Positions 35,501 through 43,200 of a stretch of 64,000 nt of DNA are shown in pieces (the first letter of the stretch is position 1; every line of letters begins with the position of its first letter). The translations under genes were made by a program, and so were the position numbers. Location: NCBI RefSeq assembly GCF_033807715.1, contig NC_084596.1, positions 34,548,379-34,612,378 of the forward strand, given 5' to 3'. Origin of the DNA: Cololabis saira (Eukaryota > Chordata > Actinopteri > Beloniformes > Belonidae). Under the pieces are notes generated by a model. It was given only the letters and a program-made list of their open reading frames with translations, was not told the origin of the DNA and ran no database searches.

Positions 35501-36572
35501 AAAAGATCCATGTCTATAGATGATATTTTGGTAAGATAACCCTTCCTGAGTGGCAGCTGTATCATAGTTATCAGCTCATGAAGTTACCCACCCCCTTCAG
35601 GTTAATTGATGATTCTAAATTGGGTGTATTATACATTTCCTGAATCCTTATGGTCCTGTGAGTATTCCAGTTTTTTTTTTTGTTGTTGTATTTTTTGTAT
35701 TTTGTGCCTCTAATGTTGTTTATAAAACTAAGCTGGTTCCTTATCTCATTGTTATGTCCTTGATGTCGTGTATTACCAGTAGTACCAGTTTTTGACATTA
35801 GCCTAGTGGCTGTTATAGTTTCATAATCATAGGAGCCTAATGATGCTCTTCTAGTTTAAGGCTCACAATGACCTGCAACAATATAGTAGGGGTGTATTAT
35901 ACATTTCCTGAATCCTTATGGTCCTGTGAGTATTCCAGTTTTTGTATTTTGTGTCTCTGTTGTTCCTAGTTGACACAGGGCTAAAAGATAGTATATCATT
36001 TAGGCGAAAATTGTGTAAAAAAATGTGTGTTGTTTATAGTTTAAAGGGCTGCAGTGACCTCTATGTTGGTCAGAAAGATTCACATCTTAGCTTCAATGAA
36101 TGTTTAAAAGGTCCCCTTTTTAAAATGATACCAAAGACAATATTGTGACACATTGACAGATATCCTGTACATGAGTCTAAACTAGGATATGCACCAGCAT
36201 CTAAAATGTAATTTTCTGAAGGGGGTGGGTAACTTCATGAGCTGATGATGTAACTATGATACAGCTGCCACTCAGGAAGGGTTATCATACCAAAATATCA
36301 TCTACAGACAGTTTGGTCACTTTGAGTGGTACTGACAAATGAAGTTTTGGGCTCTGGCCCACGGACTGTTTAGTTTAACTGTAAAGTTGTCCTGCTGTTT
36401 GAACCATTTTCAGCACCATCATACCTGCGTCAGGTGTGTCTGCTGGCTGGTCATGTGACCTGTATCCTCTCTCATCTCCCTCCAGCTGCCATACCACGAG
36501 CTGGAGAAGCTGAACGGCATCGAGGAGGTGAAGCAGTACCTACACAAGAAGCTGCTGGACGTCCCACTATGA
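9406..36572 (+). CDS. fastk: FAST kinase (FASTK), 10 coding exons
   Basis: FASTK-family proteins bind RNA. Mammalian FASTK acts in mitochondrial RNA granules (ND6 mRNA) and in TIA1-linked splicing. Coding exons are 9406-10180, 16309-16630, 17511-17698, 19212-19360, 20174-20390, 24839-24998, 28285-28376, 29677-30343, 32363-32477 and 36486-36572 (TGA). All junctions are GT-AG and in phase. Counting from ATG 9487 gives 896 aa; ATG 9406 adds 27 residues. Using 896-aa numbering, a His/Pro-rich head spans 35-95 and the conserved region starts near KKKTWNFIHEKMSYDTFF. FAST_1 is about 447-516 (KLVFPFSRMSYRP, LATVNILMSLFQLG) and FAST_2 about 525-620 (YALIVRRYLSLLDAAVELE). A Pro/Gly-rich insert follows in exon 8, then RAP at 831-890 (NDKWHYCHNSEVLVGSRAMR). 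Human FASTK is about 549 aa; the excess is the head and exon 8. YALIVRRYLSLLD favours FASTK over FASTKD1-5. Confidence 0.93.
9487..9489 (+). promoter_or_regulatory. fastk: Strong internal start codon of fastk
   Basis: GCCGCCATGT is a near-ideal Kozak context, 81 nt and in frame downstream of a weaker ATG at 9406 (TGGACTATGT). The 27 residues between them start MLCLSTGWRLLSRARRLP and contain five Arg and no acid, resembling a mitochondrial presequence. Leaky scanning could thus make a mitochondrial long form and a non-mitochondrial short form. Mammalian FASTK also uses alternative initiation for its mitochondrial form. Confidence 0.5.
10337..10786. mobile_element. TIR element with GGGTGCTTTCA ends (copy 1)
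   Basis: Lies in fastk intron 1, 157 bp after exon 1. The left end is GGGTGCTTTCAGACCTGT and the right end ACAGGTGTGAATGCACCC. It is homologous to the longer copy at 40406-41221 in ubtf, in reverse orientation, sharing GAACCGATCTTTAGGGGGAA and GAGACCACCTCTCCTAGGTG. No transposase frame. Target duplication is unclear (CTTA and GTAG flanks). Confidence 0.7.
10787..11459. other. fastk intron 1, no recognised feature
   Basis: Contains a short run of eight G near 10925 and no repeat termini or exon that I can identify. Confidence 0.4.
11460..12204 (+). mobile_element. Complete GTTTACAC TIR element with nested hairpin MITE
   Basis: Ends are GGCCCCGTTTACAC and GTGGAAACGGGGCC, flanked by TGA on both sides (11457-11459 and 12205-12207), a possible 3-bp target duplication as in Harbinger elements. 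A family B hairpin MITE (11846-11965) is inserted within it. Its relative at 1281-1860 shows the uninterrupted sequence at the same place. No coding capacity. Confidence 0.75.
11846..11965. mobile_element. Hairpin MITE family B, nested copy
   Basis: A 120-bp near-palindrome from AAGGCTGATTTATGGTTC to GGAACCATATTATTCAGGCTT (split as GGAACCATATTATTC plus AGGCTT). It sits inside the GTTTACAC element, so it is younger than its host. Confidence 0.75.
12205..13792. other. fastk intron 1 interior, G20 tract
   Basis: No exon is seen. A run of 20 consecutive G lies at 13286-13305 on the transcribed (coding) strand, so it would be present in the pre-mRNA and could form G-quadruplexes. The rest is AT-rich with no repeat termini that I can name. 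Confidence 0.5.
13793..15130. mobile_element. Dispersed-repeat block in fastk intron 1
   Basis: The left part (TTAGTCAACGTTGTCGACAC, 13808-13828) and the right part (GACTAGTCGACCAATCG, about 15075-15091) look like the two ends of a fish hAT repeat rich in TAGTCGAC. Inside lies a second TIR element, about 14200-14788, with ends GTTTCCATGACACTTTAGCG and GCGCAAATCTAGGCGTAATG followed by GAAAC. Neither has a transposase frame and the outer boundaries are uncertain. Confidence 0.4.
15771..15994. mobile_element. CAGGGG hAT MITE with perfect 8-bp target duplication
   Basis: A 224-bp element from CAGGGGCAGGGAACCCTGG to CAGGCTTCCCTACCCCTG, flanked by TCCTAACA at 15763-15770 and 15995-16002. The 8-bp duplication and CAGGGG ends place it in the hAT superfamily as a non-autonomous member. 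Same family as 3234-3464. Confidence 0.88.
16700..17480. mobile_element. TTTTAGTC-rich MITE filling fastk intron 2
   Basis: A repeat rich in TTTTAGTC and TCGTTGACGAAA occupies nearly all of intron 2 (16631-17510). A close copy lies at about 47228-48060 in ubtf intron 10. Shared blocks include TTAGTCGTGTCAAGTTTCAG and ACATTCATTCCAGATACAG. It has no coding capacity and ends 30 bp before exon 3. Confidence 0.65.
17699..18380. other. fastk intron 3, 5' part
   Basis: Holds a TTAACCTCTTAAGACCGG segment that could be the edge of a TTAA-targeting repeat, and a CA-rich simple repeat near 18235-18285. No exon is seen. Confidence 0.35.
18384..18800 (-). mobile_element. 3' end of a non-LTR retrotransposon (reverse orientation)
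   Basis: Read on the - strand it ends CTAATGGGGATCCTTAATAA, a common fish LINE terminus. The upstream part is a degenerate coding tail with several stops. It lies in fastk intron 3. Confidence 0.5.
19409..20135. mobile_element. hAT-like element filling fastk intron 4
   Basis: Left end TAGGCCTGGGTTG, right end CGATCCCCAGCCCTA, flanked by a perfect 8-bp target duplication GACAGGTG (19401-19408 and 20136-20143). Subterminal regions are rich in AATCGATT. It takes up 727 of the 813 bp of intron 4, leaving 48 bp after the donor and 38 bp before the acceptor. Confidence 0.85.
20697..24820. repeat. 4.1-kb minisatellite, 20-bp unit, in fastk intron 5
   Basis: Roughly 200 head-to-tail copies of a 20-bp unit, TATCTCCAGTATAACCAGTA. 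Variants are TATCTCTAG, TATCCCCAG, TACATCTCC and CAGTGTAACC. A longer variant, CAGTGTTTTATCCAGTATAA, recurs a dozen times. Seven times (near 22201, 22513, 22681, 22875, 23071, 23211, 23461) one unit is flipped, giving the hairpin ATAACCAGTA-TAACC-TACTGGTTAT. The array ends about 20 bp before the exon 6 acceptor at 24838. Long open frames inside it, such as - strand 24162-24857, are artefacts of repeat periodicity. Confidence 0.95.
24999..25733. other. fastk intron 6, 5' part
   Basis: Carries a T16-type run near 25397-25415 followed by a degenerate sequence that may be a reverse-oriented, poly(A)-tailed retro-insert reaching about 25715. No exon is seen. Confidence 0.35.
25734..27230 (-). pseudogene. 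Degenerate L2/CR1-like LINE in fastk intron 6
   Basis: Reading the - strand, 27122-26679 encodes reverse transcriptase pieces LLEEFQSGFRARHS, SQGVLQSSVLGPVLFSLY and YADDTQLYLSMK, the last holding the YADD catalytic box. 26645-26436 gives LNSDETQVVVFGPE and 26380-26075 gives DYCNSLLYKALNDQAA. Stops and frameshifts separate the blocks, and part of the palm between the SQG and YADD blocks is rearranged. The 3' UTR (26060-25740) has the same CTATAGGCCTA motif seen in the 7.2-kb element. It is dead, and inserted opposite to fastk transcription. Confidence 0.8.
27735..28062 (+). mobile_element. SINE-like repeat with tRNA-type A-box
   Basis: Starts GGCACGGTGGCGCAGCTGG, a very common fish repeat head that resembles a tRNA A-box (TGGCGCAGCTGGTAG), and continues with GGGAGTTTGCATGTTCTCCC. 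The B-box region is degenerate here. It lies in intron 6, about 220 bp before exon 7. Confidence 0.55.
28373..28405 (+). repeat. TACTACACA minisatellite seeded at the exon 7 donor (left part)
   Basis: Exon 7 ends GGGTACTACACAG|GTACTACACAC. The intron continues with degenerate copies of TACTACACACTTCACC, and the same array resumes after the inserted element (29396-29452 and 29526-29640). CACAG|GTACTA, identical to the true donor context, recurs near 29418, 29557 and 29578. Confidence 0.75.
28406..29395. mobile_element. hAT-like element (CATACCTGCCAACA ends)
   Basis: The left end is CATACCTGCCAACAT and the right end AGTGTTGGCAGGTATG, with 8-bp flanks ATGTACTA (28398-28405) and AGGTACTA (29396-29403), one mismatch. 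It inserted into the TACTACACA minisatellite of intron 7. The right end has a GGGAGAAAT-type motif repeated several times. No transposase frame. Confidence 0.75.
29396..29640 (+). repeat. TACTACACA minisatellite (right part) with (AT)n core
   Basis: Continuation of the array that starts at the exon 7 donor. A pure AT run of about 70 bp lies at 29453-29522, followed by a short CA run. The array ends 36 bp before exon 8. Confidence 0.85.
30384..32165. mobile_element. Harbinger-like element filling fastk intron 8, nested
   Basis: The ends GGCCTCATTTATAAA and TTTATAAATGAGGCC are perfect inverted repeats flanked by CCTGG (30379-30383 and 32166-32170). The subterminal GTGCGCAC/GCGTGCGCAC motifs are also inverted. 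On the - strand at about 31840-31590 there is a degenerate Myb/SANT-like frame (NFTETEIE, then ATDRSVAEIKKKWYDLKA). That is the DNA-binding companion protein of PIF/Harbinger transposons. A partial inverted copy of the same segment lies at 31440-31535 (+ strand). No nuclease is present. It carries a second element at 30464-31185. Confidence 0.7.
30464..31185. mobile_element. TACCGTATTTTCCGC MITE interrupted by an L2 fragment
   Basis: Ends are TACCGTATTCTCCGCACTAT and CCTTATAGTGCGGAAAATAC. Positions 30464-30700 match the family copies at 41259-41747 and 54440-54914 in inverse orientation. The middle (about 30703-31150) is an L2-type LINE piece on the - strand encoding RSFLSSKNLETVIHAFISSR and LDYCNSLFSCL. 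The order of insertion is Harbinger, then MITE, then LINE, a three-level nest. Confidence 0.75.
32478..33040. other. fastk intron 9, 5' part with two adjacent palindromes
   Basis: 32713-32738 is TGCATGTATCCA-AA-TGGATACATGCA. 32752-32783 is a perfect 32-bp palindrome with arms TAGGGTGTGATGGAAA and TTTCCATCACACCCTA. They are 13 bp apart. No gene is seen. Confidence 0.8.
33045..33410. mobile_element. Left end of a fish MITE (AGGGCTGAAACGATTCCTCG)
   Basis: The motif AGGGCTGAAACGATTCCTCG followed by CGAATAATTCGAG and GAGGAATCGTTTAATT is the terminus of a common fish hAT-like repeat. I cannot find its opposite end, and a family B hairpin MITE follows at once. Confidence 0.45.
33411..33620. mobile_element. 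Hairpin MITE family B, expanded copy
   Basis: A 210-bp member from AAAGCCAAAATTATTGTTCC to GGAACCATAAATCAGCCTT. The core is enlarged with GGCGGAGAGCGCCAGTCTGG-type CpG-rich sequence between the pairing arms. Confidence 0.7.
33621..34180. other. fastk intron 9 interior
   Basis: AT-rich sequence, no exon or repeat terminus recognised. Confidence 0.35.
34181..34600 (+). pseudogene. L2-like LINE fragment in fastk intron 9
   Basis: The frame 34282-34521 contains LISHLHYCGVIYLGLPE and MVQNAAACLVFKKFKRTRI, degenerate forms of the LDYCNSL...LQMIQNAAARLV part of fish L2-type reverse transcriptase C-termini. Short and dead. Confidence 0.65.
35430..36350. mobile_element. Large inverted repeat with GIY-YIG-like scrap (possible Penelope-like remnant)
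   Basis: The left arm (about 35455-35605) and right arm (about 36205-36335) are reverse complements over roughly 130 bp. Both hold AACCCTTCCTGAGTGGCAG, ACCCACCCCCTTCAG and GATGATATTTTGGTA, or their complements. Between the arms a 70-bp block containing ATACATTTCCTGAATCCTTA is directly repeated (35628 and 35896). The + strand frame near 36030-36075 reads CVVYSLKGCSDLYVGQ, reminiscent of the VVY...CSDLYIGET core of GIY-YIG endonucleases in Penelope-like elements. The class call is tentative. Confidence 0.4.
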
Positions 36573-37583
36573 CTGTGTTTGTGAGAGCAGTAATTCCTGC
36601 CAGTCAGAGATCAGGGGGAAGAGTGACCCGTGTTCACCAACAACCAAACTCTGTGTACATTTCAGAGCGTTTTAGAAGCACAGTGTTCAGTTTAGCTGCA
36701 TTCTGCAGCGCTAACGGAGGAGATGTCTGACAAAACTGCTGATGGTTTCCTGACTGATCAATTGCAGATCAGTGCCTCTGTGTGCAGCTGACGTGCTGCC
36801 GGACATCAGGCAGGTCAGTTGATTAAAGGACCATTCTGCTGTTTTTACACCAACCAGACTCTGTTAATTTTTCTGAGCATTTAAGACAGAACGTGCGTGT
36901 TTGTGCTCGTTCTATGGTCACCTGACTTCCTGAAGGAGTGTCTGGAGATGTCGGTGGATCGCCGCGTACGAATGTTCCACCTGTGCTGCAGGTGGCGGCG
37001 GGATCTGTCCTCGCTCCCTCACCTGTGCAGGTGACACTGCTTCACCAGACATTAGAACAGCAGAGTGGTCCTGAAATGTGATGTGGTGTGTGGACGATTT
37101 TGGATGTGGGGGTGGGGGGAGGGCTCATTTTATAAAGTTTGGTAACTATGGTAACAGTGGTGCATGTGGGGCACTTTTTCTAAAACGTGTGCCAAAGGCA
37201 GGAAGGAGGTGTGGCTTCAGCCGTGGTTGTGGGTTAAAATGTCAGATTATTTATTTGTGTAAGAGGTGACAGACATAAGTATGTTTATATCCAGAGATCT
37301 ATGAACTCGTGTATAAAATCTGAAACTACTTGAAGGCTCTGACTGATTTCTGTCCACGTACACCTACACACCTGACACCTGAGCTCACCTGCACGCCGGC
37401 TTCCATGTAGAAACGGTTCCTGCAAGCACAAAAACTTGCTTATGCCATTTACCACGCACGTCTGGATGAGGTAAAATCAAGTTTGGGTCGATTTGTGCAT
37501 ATCTCCATGCAAACTGTCATTGACAGTTCTCAACCATAAGGTACTAAAACTCACTTTATTCACCAGATTATGTTCCTCTACAT
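36573..37583 (+). other. fastk 3' UTR and flank
   Basis: Follows the TGA of fastk. An ATTAAA hexamer at 36822-36827 is the nearest variant polyadenylation signal, giving a 3' UTR of about 270 bp if used. No other gene is seen before the hAT element. Confidence 0.4.
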
Positions 37584-38457
37584 CAGTGGTCCTCAACCTT
37601 TTTTCAGTGATGTACCCCCTGTGAAATATTTTTTCAGCCAAGTACCCCTTAACCCGCGCAAAGCACTTTTGGTTGTTCGTTTGTTCGTTTTTATTTATTT
37701 TGAACATAAAAAAAATTGAAAAAAAGATAAGAAAAACAAATACAGGTGGGCATTCCACCACATAAAGAAAAAAAAAACACATCAAAAAACATTTCAGTTA
37801 CATGTTCGAAAAGGAGTGGGAGGAAGTATAAACTTATTTAACCCCACCCCCTTTCCTCAAACAAATTATATGCCTGTTTTTACGTTTTATACTATACACT
37901 AATTTGTATAAATAAATATATATCATTTTTACAAAAATAACCTGTTTAATACCAAATGTAAGTTCTATCATGAATATAATGTACAGTAACTATGATATAA
38001 ATATATGACTATGATATAAATATAACTGATATAAATATAATACGTATATCTATACAAACATACAAAGACAACATGTTGTAAAAAAAAAAAAAAAAACCTA
38101 AAACAGAGCACTGTGCCATCAGTAACTGATTTATTAAACATAAGAATATTGCTGCTATGTTTCAACCACCACTCCATCGTTGGTCCAAGTGATTGACAGG
38201 TGAAGCCAGGTGGTATTTGACAGGTTAGGTGGAACAATCCTGGCGTGGGGGAGACTGCGGTTTTAGCATAATAAGTTGAATAGCCTACTCCTGAAGATAA
38301 AATTCATTTTATGAATTTAGACTTATATTTTCCTCAATTATTTATGAAATATTTATTTTTGAAGTATTTTTGCATGGATGCTACTTTTTAAATATATGTA
38401 TATTTTAAAATCTCACGTACCCCCAGGGGTACGCGTACCCTCATTTGAGAACCACTG
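37584..38457. mobile_element. hAT-type element between the two genes
   Basis: The left end is CAGTGGTCCTCAACCTTTTT and the right end CATTTGAGAACCACTG. Its 8-bp flanks, CTCTACAT and CTGTAGAT, match at 6 of 8 positions. Subterminal GTACCCCC/GGGGGTAC motifs are also inverted. No transposase frame; the interior is AT-rich. Confidence 0.75.
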
Positions 38458-39960
38458 CTGTAGATCTCCTGAAGTCAGTAGGCATTTTAAAATATTTCAT
38501 CACGCTTTTGAGCTCATGTGACTTGCACCCGAGTGATGTATCAAAACCAAATACATTATCGTTAAACTGATTGTTACAACCTAAATCCAAATCAAAGATG
38601 ATGTGTATTATGTGAAGATGTTAACACATCAATGAGGGAATCCTGAATCTCTTCTGAACTGGTCCCACTCATAGGGGGAGACTGGGAGAAGTGGCTCCAT
38701 GCCAGTACGTCCTCACGCTGGTTCCTATAGCAACAGGAGCCTTCTAGGACAGGTTGGAGATCTCCATCATCCCTGAACTGACTGACTATGACCGCGTAAG
38801 AGACGACTAATCCAGATGAAACCAGATACACAAAATGTATTGTCAAAACAAACATTAAAATGTAATTTACAGCAAAGAACTGATTAAAAATATTCCCTAA
38901 TGTAGTCTGTTTAGCGTGCATCTAACTTGTCACTATTTGATGTGACTAATCGATGACTAAATGTTTTTATTTAATGTACTTTTTGATAATATCTGAGTCT
39001 GTGGGGTTGACTCCAACATCCCTGGCCCTCCTCATGCGGATTTGTTCTGCAAACCGTGACCAAATCTGCAGAAGAAAGGCCTAAGTGCTGATAGGGAGAG
39101 GAAACGGTTGTGCTCCTCCGGTATGTCTCTAGTCTCAGCGTTATATGAACTTGGCCTTTAGTTTGGAGATGTTACCAGGGCTTTCTCCAAACAATAGTGT
39201 TGAGGAACACCAGCTAGAAGTTGCCCTATGACTCAGGTCCTATCCAGATCAGTGAAACATGATATTCCTGTTACTGGAGCAGACGCCTACTGACAACTGT
39301 AGCAGGACCCAGTTACTGATTGGCAGAAGATTCAAACGAGATAACAGTAAAATAAAATAAGCTGTTTGGTGTTGGCAGAGAAGATTTGACCAATTTTTCA
39401 TGGGCACAACCCACAAACTCAGCTCTGCTGCTCCTCCTCCCACAAATGCATGTTCCTTACAAATGTGGTGCCATTTATAAGGGAAATAACCAGGCTTTCC
39501 AACGGTATGAGATTTATTGCCAAGAAGCATCGTTACAACAAAGACATCTACCAAACACAAATTTCCTTACTTTTTGTACTACGTTCATTTTGTGTGTAAC
39601 TGTTAGTACATGAGGAACCTGAACTTACAGGACGTTTTCATCATTATGAACATTAACTCCATCTGGTGATAAAGTCTAACCACAGATGGGCCCCATGTAT
39701 CTATTTGAAGTGGGGGAAGCCCCGCCCCCCCCTTTGACCAGATTAAGTTTAGAAACAAACATCCTCCGACTGCCTTTGTTGCCATGGCAATGTGACCTGC
39801 AGGAACATGCCTGGTTGGTTTAGAAAGGTAATCAGTAACAGCAGAGTGAGCGGGGAGCAGGGGGAGGACTGACAGGATGCTCACCAGAGCACACAGGAAA
39901 TAGAGGGTTTAGGCTGCACACTTTTTGCAGCCGTGATGTCACCGATGACACAACAAAGAG
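38458..39960. other. Intergenic, no recognised feature
   Basis: No exon-like frame or clear repeat ends. Both genes should terminate into this interval from opposite sides. Confidence 0.4.
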
Positions 39961-39975
39961 GTGAGAAAAAGTGCA

Positions 39976-39992
39976 TTTATTTAATTTTTATT
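39976..39992 (-). terminator. ubtf: ubtf polyadenylation signals
   Basis: On the - strand, AATAAA occurs at 39992-39987 and 39981-39976, about 300 bp after the ubtf stop codon (40296-40294). This is a suitable distance for a compact 3' UTR. Confidence 0.65.
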
Positions 39993-40293
39993 TTATGAGG
40001 GGGATGTCCAACACTGACTCCTCCCCCTCACCGGTAACCAACAGGCTCCACCCCCTGTCTTTAACACTGTACAAACCCCTCAAAAACAACAAAAAAAACA
40101 ACTAAGAAACCCTCGTCAACTAGTCCCGAACGTCCATCAGATAAAAACCAACAAACACTAGTAACAAAAATGCCCTGGAAGGCTCCGCCCACTTCTGCCA
40201 TCGCCACCTCTCATTGATCCTCCGGGATGAGTGGCGTGTGAGGAGGTGTGGCCTGCACAGCCTGTCCTCATCAATGAGTGGGAGTGGGTGGGG

Positions 40294-43200
40294 CTAATCT
40301 GAGTCTGACTCGCTGGATTCTTCTGAGGAGCTCTGATCTTCATCGTCCTCTTCGTCATCATCATCTTCGTCATTCTGTAAAAACAAAAACCATTTAGGTG
40401 TTTAAGGGTGCTTTCACACCTGTACCGTTTCAAGCAGTTGTTCCGATACAGGGAACGCGTCCCCCTAAAGATCGGGACGTTTGGTATATGTGAACACAGC
40501 AATCGCGCTCTGAAACGGTACAAAACAAGCGTTCCGAGATCGCCTAGAAGAGGTGGTCTCGGCCCGATTCCATTCGAGACCTGAAACGGTTCATTTTTTT
40601 TATTTGTAGTGAGAACATGATCCGCACAGCAACCGAGACAACTCCATTCATTGTGTGTGTGCTGCCGCGGCGTAAGGAGAGGAGTCGGTCCTCCACTAAC
40701 TCCTCTCCTATTGGACGTGCGAGATGTCTTCCCAGCACGGCACAAATTAAACTTTGTTTGAAATTAAACAATGTTCAATTCGGGCAGGGTTTGCGCAGCC
40801 CAAACCCGGCTGCAGCAGGCGCCCTCTCGTCCGCTGCCGGGCTCCGCTCTGCGCCGAGCGCACATAAATGAATGGGTAAAGCCTGATTTATGGTTCCGCG
40901 TTAAATCGACGCAGAGCCTACGCCGTACGCTCTGCGTTGGTGTAACGCGGAACCATAAATCAGCCAAAGCCGCGGCTGCGGTCTGCGCTGCGCTGAACGG
41001 GGCGTGTTGTTTTTCCCGGGGTGCGGAAGAGGAAACTCCTTCCGCCTTCCTTTGACCAATCAGAGAGCAGCTGGTTCGCGCATGGAATTTGTTAACAGCT
41101 TTGAAACGGTACAGACGTTTGCCTTGTGAACACAAACCCCACGAACGAGAAACGGAACAACTGTATCGGTTCAGCTCCTGAATCGGAACAAAACAAACGG
41201 GCCACAGGTGTGAAAGCACCCTTACAAACATCACAAAGAAAAAGAAACCTGACAGATTTACCGTATTTTCCGCACTATAAGGCGCACCTAAAAGCCTTTA
41301 ATTTTCTCAAAAACCGGCAGTGCACCTTATATATGATCATTACGGTAATTTATGTTACTGTGGTCAGGGGGATTGTGGGTAATGTAGTTGGTGTCGCCGA
41401 AGTAACGGCGCTAAAAACGTCAGGAATCGTCAGACGTTCAAGACAACAGCAGCAACACTGACTCGCATAATGGCGACTTTGACGAGACGGAGCAAAGCTG
41501 GTTTTTATTTTGTTAATAAAGTTTGACATACGGTACTTTTCTTCTTGTTCTTTTTTTTTGCATTTGCTGTAGCATTTCCTTTAGCGCAGCTCCATCAGGT
41601 AGATACGTAACTCAACCCCAGCCACTATAGTACGGTATTTTACCATATATTTAGTGCGCCTTATAATGCGGTGTGTCTTATATATGGAAAATGATTTAAA
41701 ATACGTCATTCATTGAAGGTGCGCCTTATAGTGCGGAAAATACGGTATGTTACAGTCAGAATATGAGTAGTGTTTAGAACAATTTTTGACAAAAACTAAA
41801 ATCCCTCCTTTTACCTCATCTTCGTCCTCACTGTCAGTGCTTCCCGATGTCTCATCATCTTCATCAGAGTCTGTCGAGTCGCTCTTCTCTTCTTCGTCGT
41901 CTGAGTCAGACATGTCCTGCTGGAAGACGAACAGACGCAGCCTGTCAGACGGTACTGAGGTTTGACTGAGTCCCAGGTTGAGGCTCATGTGGAACTAAAT
42001 TTCGTTGAAGTTCCTCAACTGACCACTAGAGGCGGGCTCCAAAAGTGAGTGGATCTCCATTGACTCATGTTAAAATGTCTAACTTTAGAGCAGAAATAAA
42101 CATATTTACCGCCTGGTTCAGAAAAACTGTTTTGATCTGAATCAATGGATTTCAAACCCATGACAACTCTGAGGGGGTGAATGTTTTTGTACCACATCAG
42201 GAGAGTTTATTTCTAATATGATTGATTGACAGACAATAGCTAGCCGTTTTAACTCCCTCATCCGTAATCGACATACTACCGCACTTAGCAAAGCAACCAG
42301 CCATTCGTGCTAAACCAGTGTCATTTTTGATTTCATGGCCGAGAACATGTTGAACAGTAAAGCTAACTTTGATTTACATATAGTGGGCGGGTGCCTGCTG
42401 GCAACATGACTACGCTCAGTACAAGAAGCTTGGAACTGCACTTAACAAACCAAAAAGGTCACATGACTTAATGCTTCATCCATTGCCGTTTACAGTCTAT
42501 AGAGGGTCTGCATTGACGTCACTTTCCCACTGGACCAGCCCCCTACTCGCACCGAGTGGCAAAAGCAGCTGCAACTAGTGGAGAAGACGGGATAACAGCC
42601 GGTTATTGGCTTAAATTAAAGGCAGTTGGACTTGACAGTGAACCGTACAGTTACCCCAAGAACCAGTGGTCCATGGACATTAATATTTGGCCATGAATCG
42701 AGTTTCCTGATATTTATATGTACTTAATTTGTACGCCGAGGAAGCAAAGCTTGAAGGCTTACAAAAGTCTTGACGCTTGGTCCGACTTCAAGGCAGGATT
42801 TGTTGGCGAAATTAAAGTGATGAGGACACCGAACTTTATGACTTGACCGTTTAAAGTTAACTACCGAAAAATCCAACATTACCTGATACAAAATGGGAAC
42901 CGCAAATCCACGTTTCGGTGCCTGGAATCCAGTTGTTTCTGCTAATTGCAGCGATCCATTTGTCTCTCTTAAGCTAATTTTTCGGCAGTCTGTAAAACGA
43001 TAACTCCAATTTCTTGTCTATGTGAATTCTATGAGTACAGTCGATCCTACGACAGCTCTTTACCATTTTAGATGTTTTCAAGTTGCTCAAACTGAAAGTT
43101 TACGCTGCCACTCAGTCTTTCTGCCACTCAGTCTTTCTGCCACTCAGTCTTTCTGCCACTCAGTCTTTCTGCCACTCAGTGGGTGAAACCCGTTGTGAAG

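Noticed and set aside
40406..41221. Reading the GGGTGCTTTCA element as a piggyBac-type TTAA insertion
   Set aside because: Left flank is TTAA but the right is TTAC, and the second copy (10337-10786) has CTTA and GTAG, so no consistent TTAA duplication.
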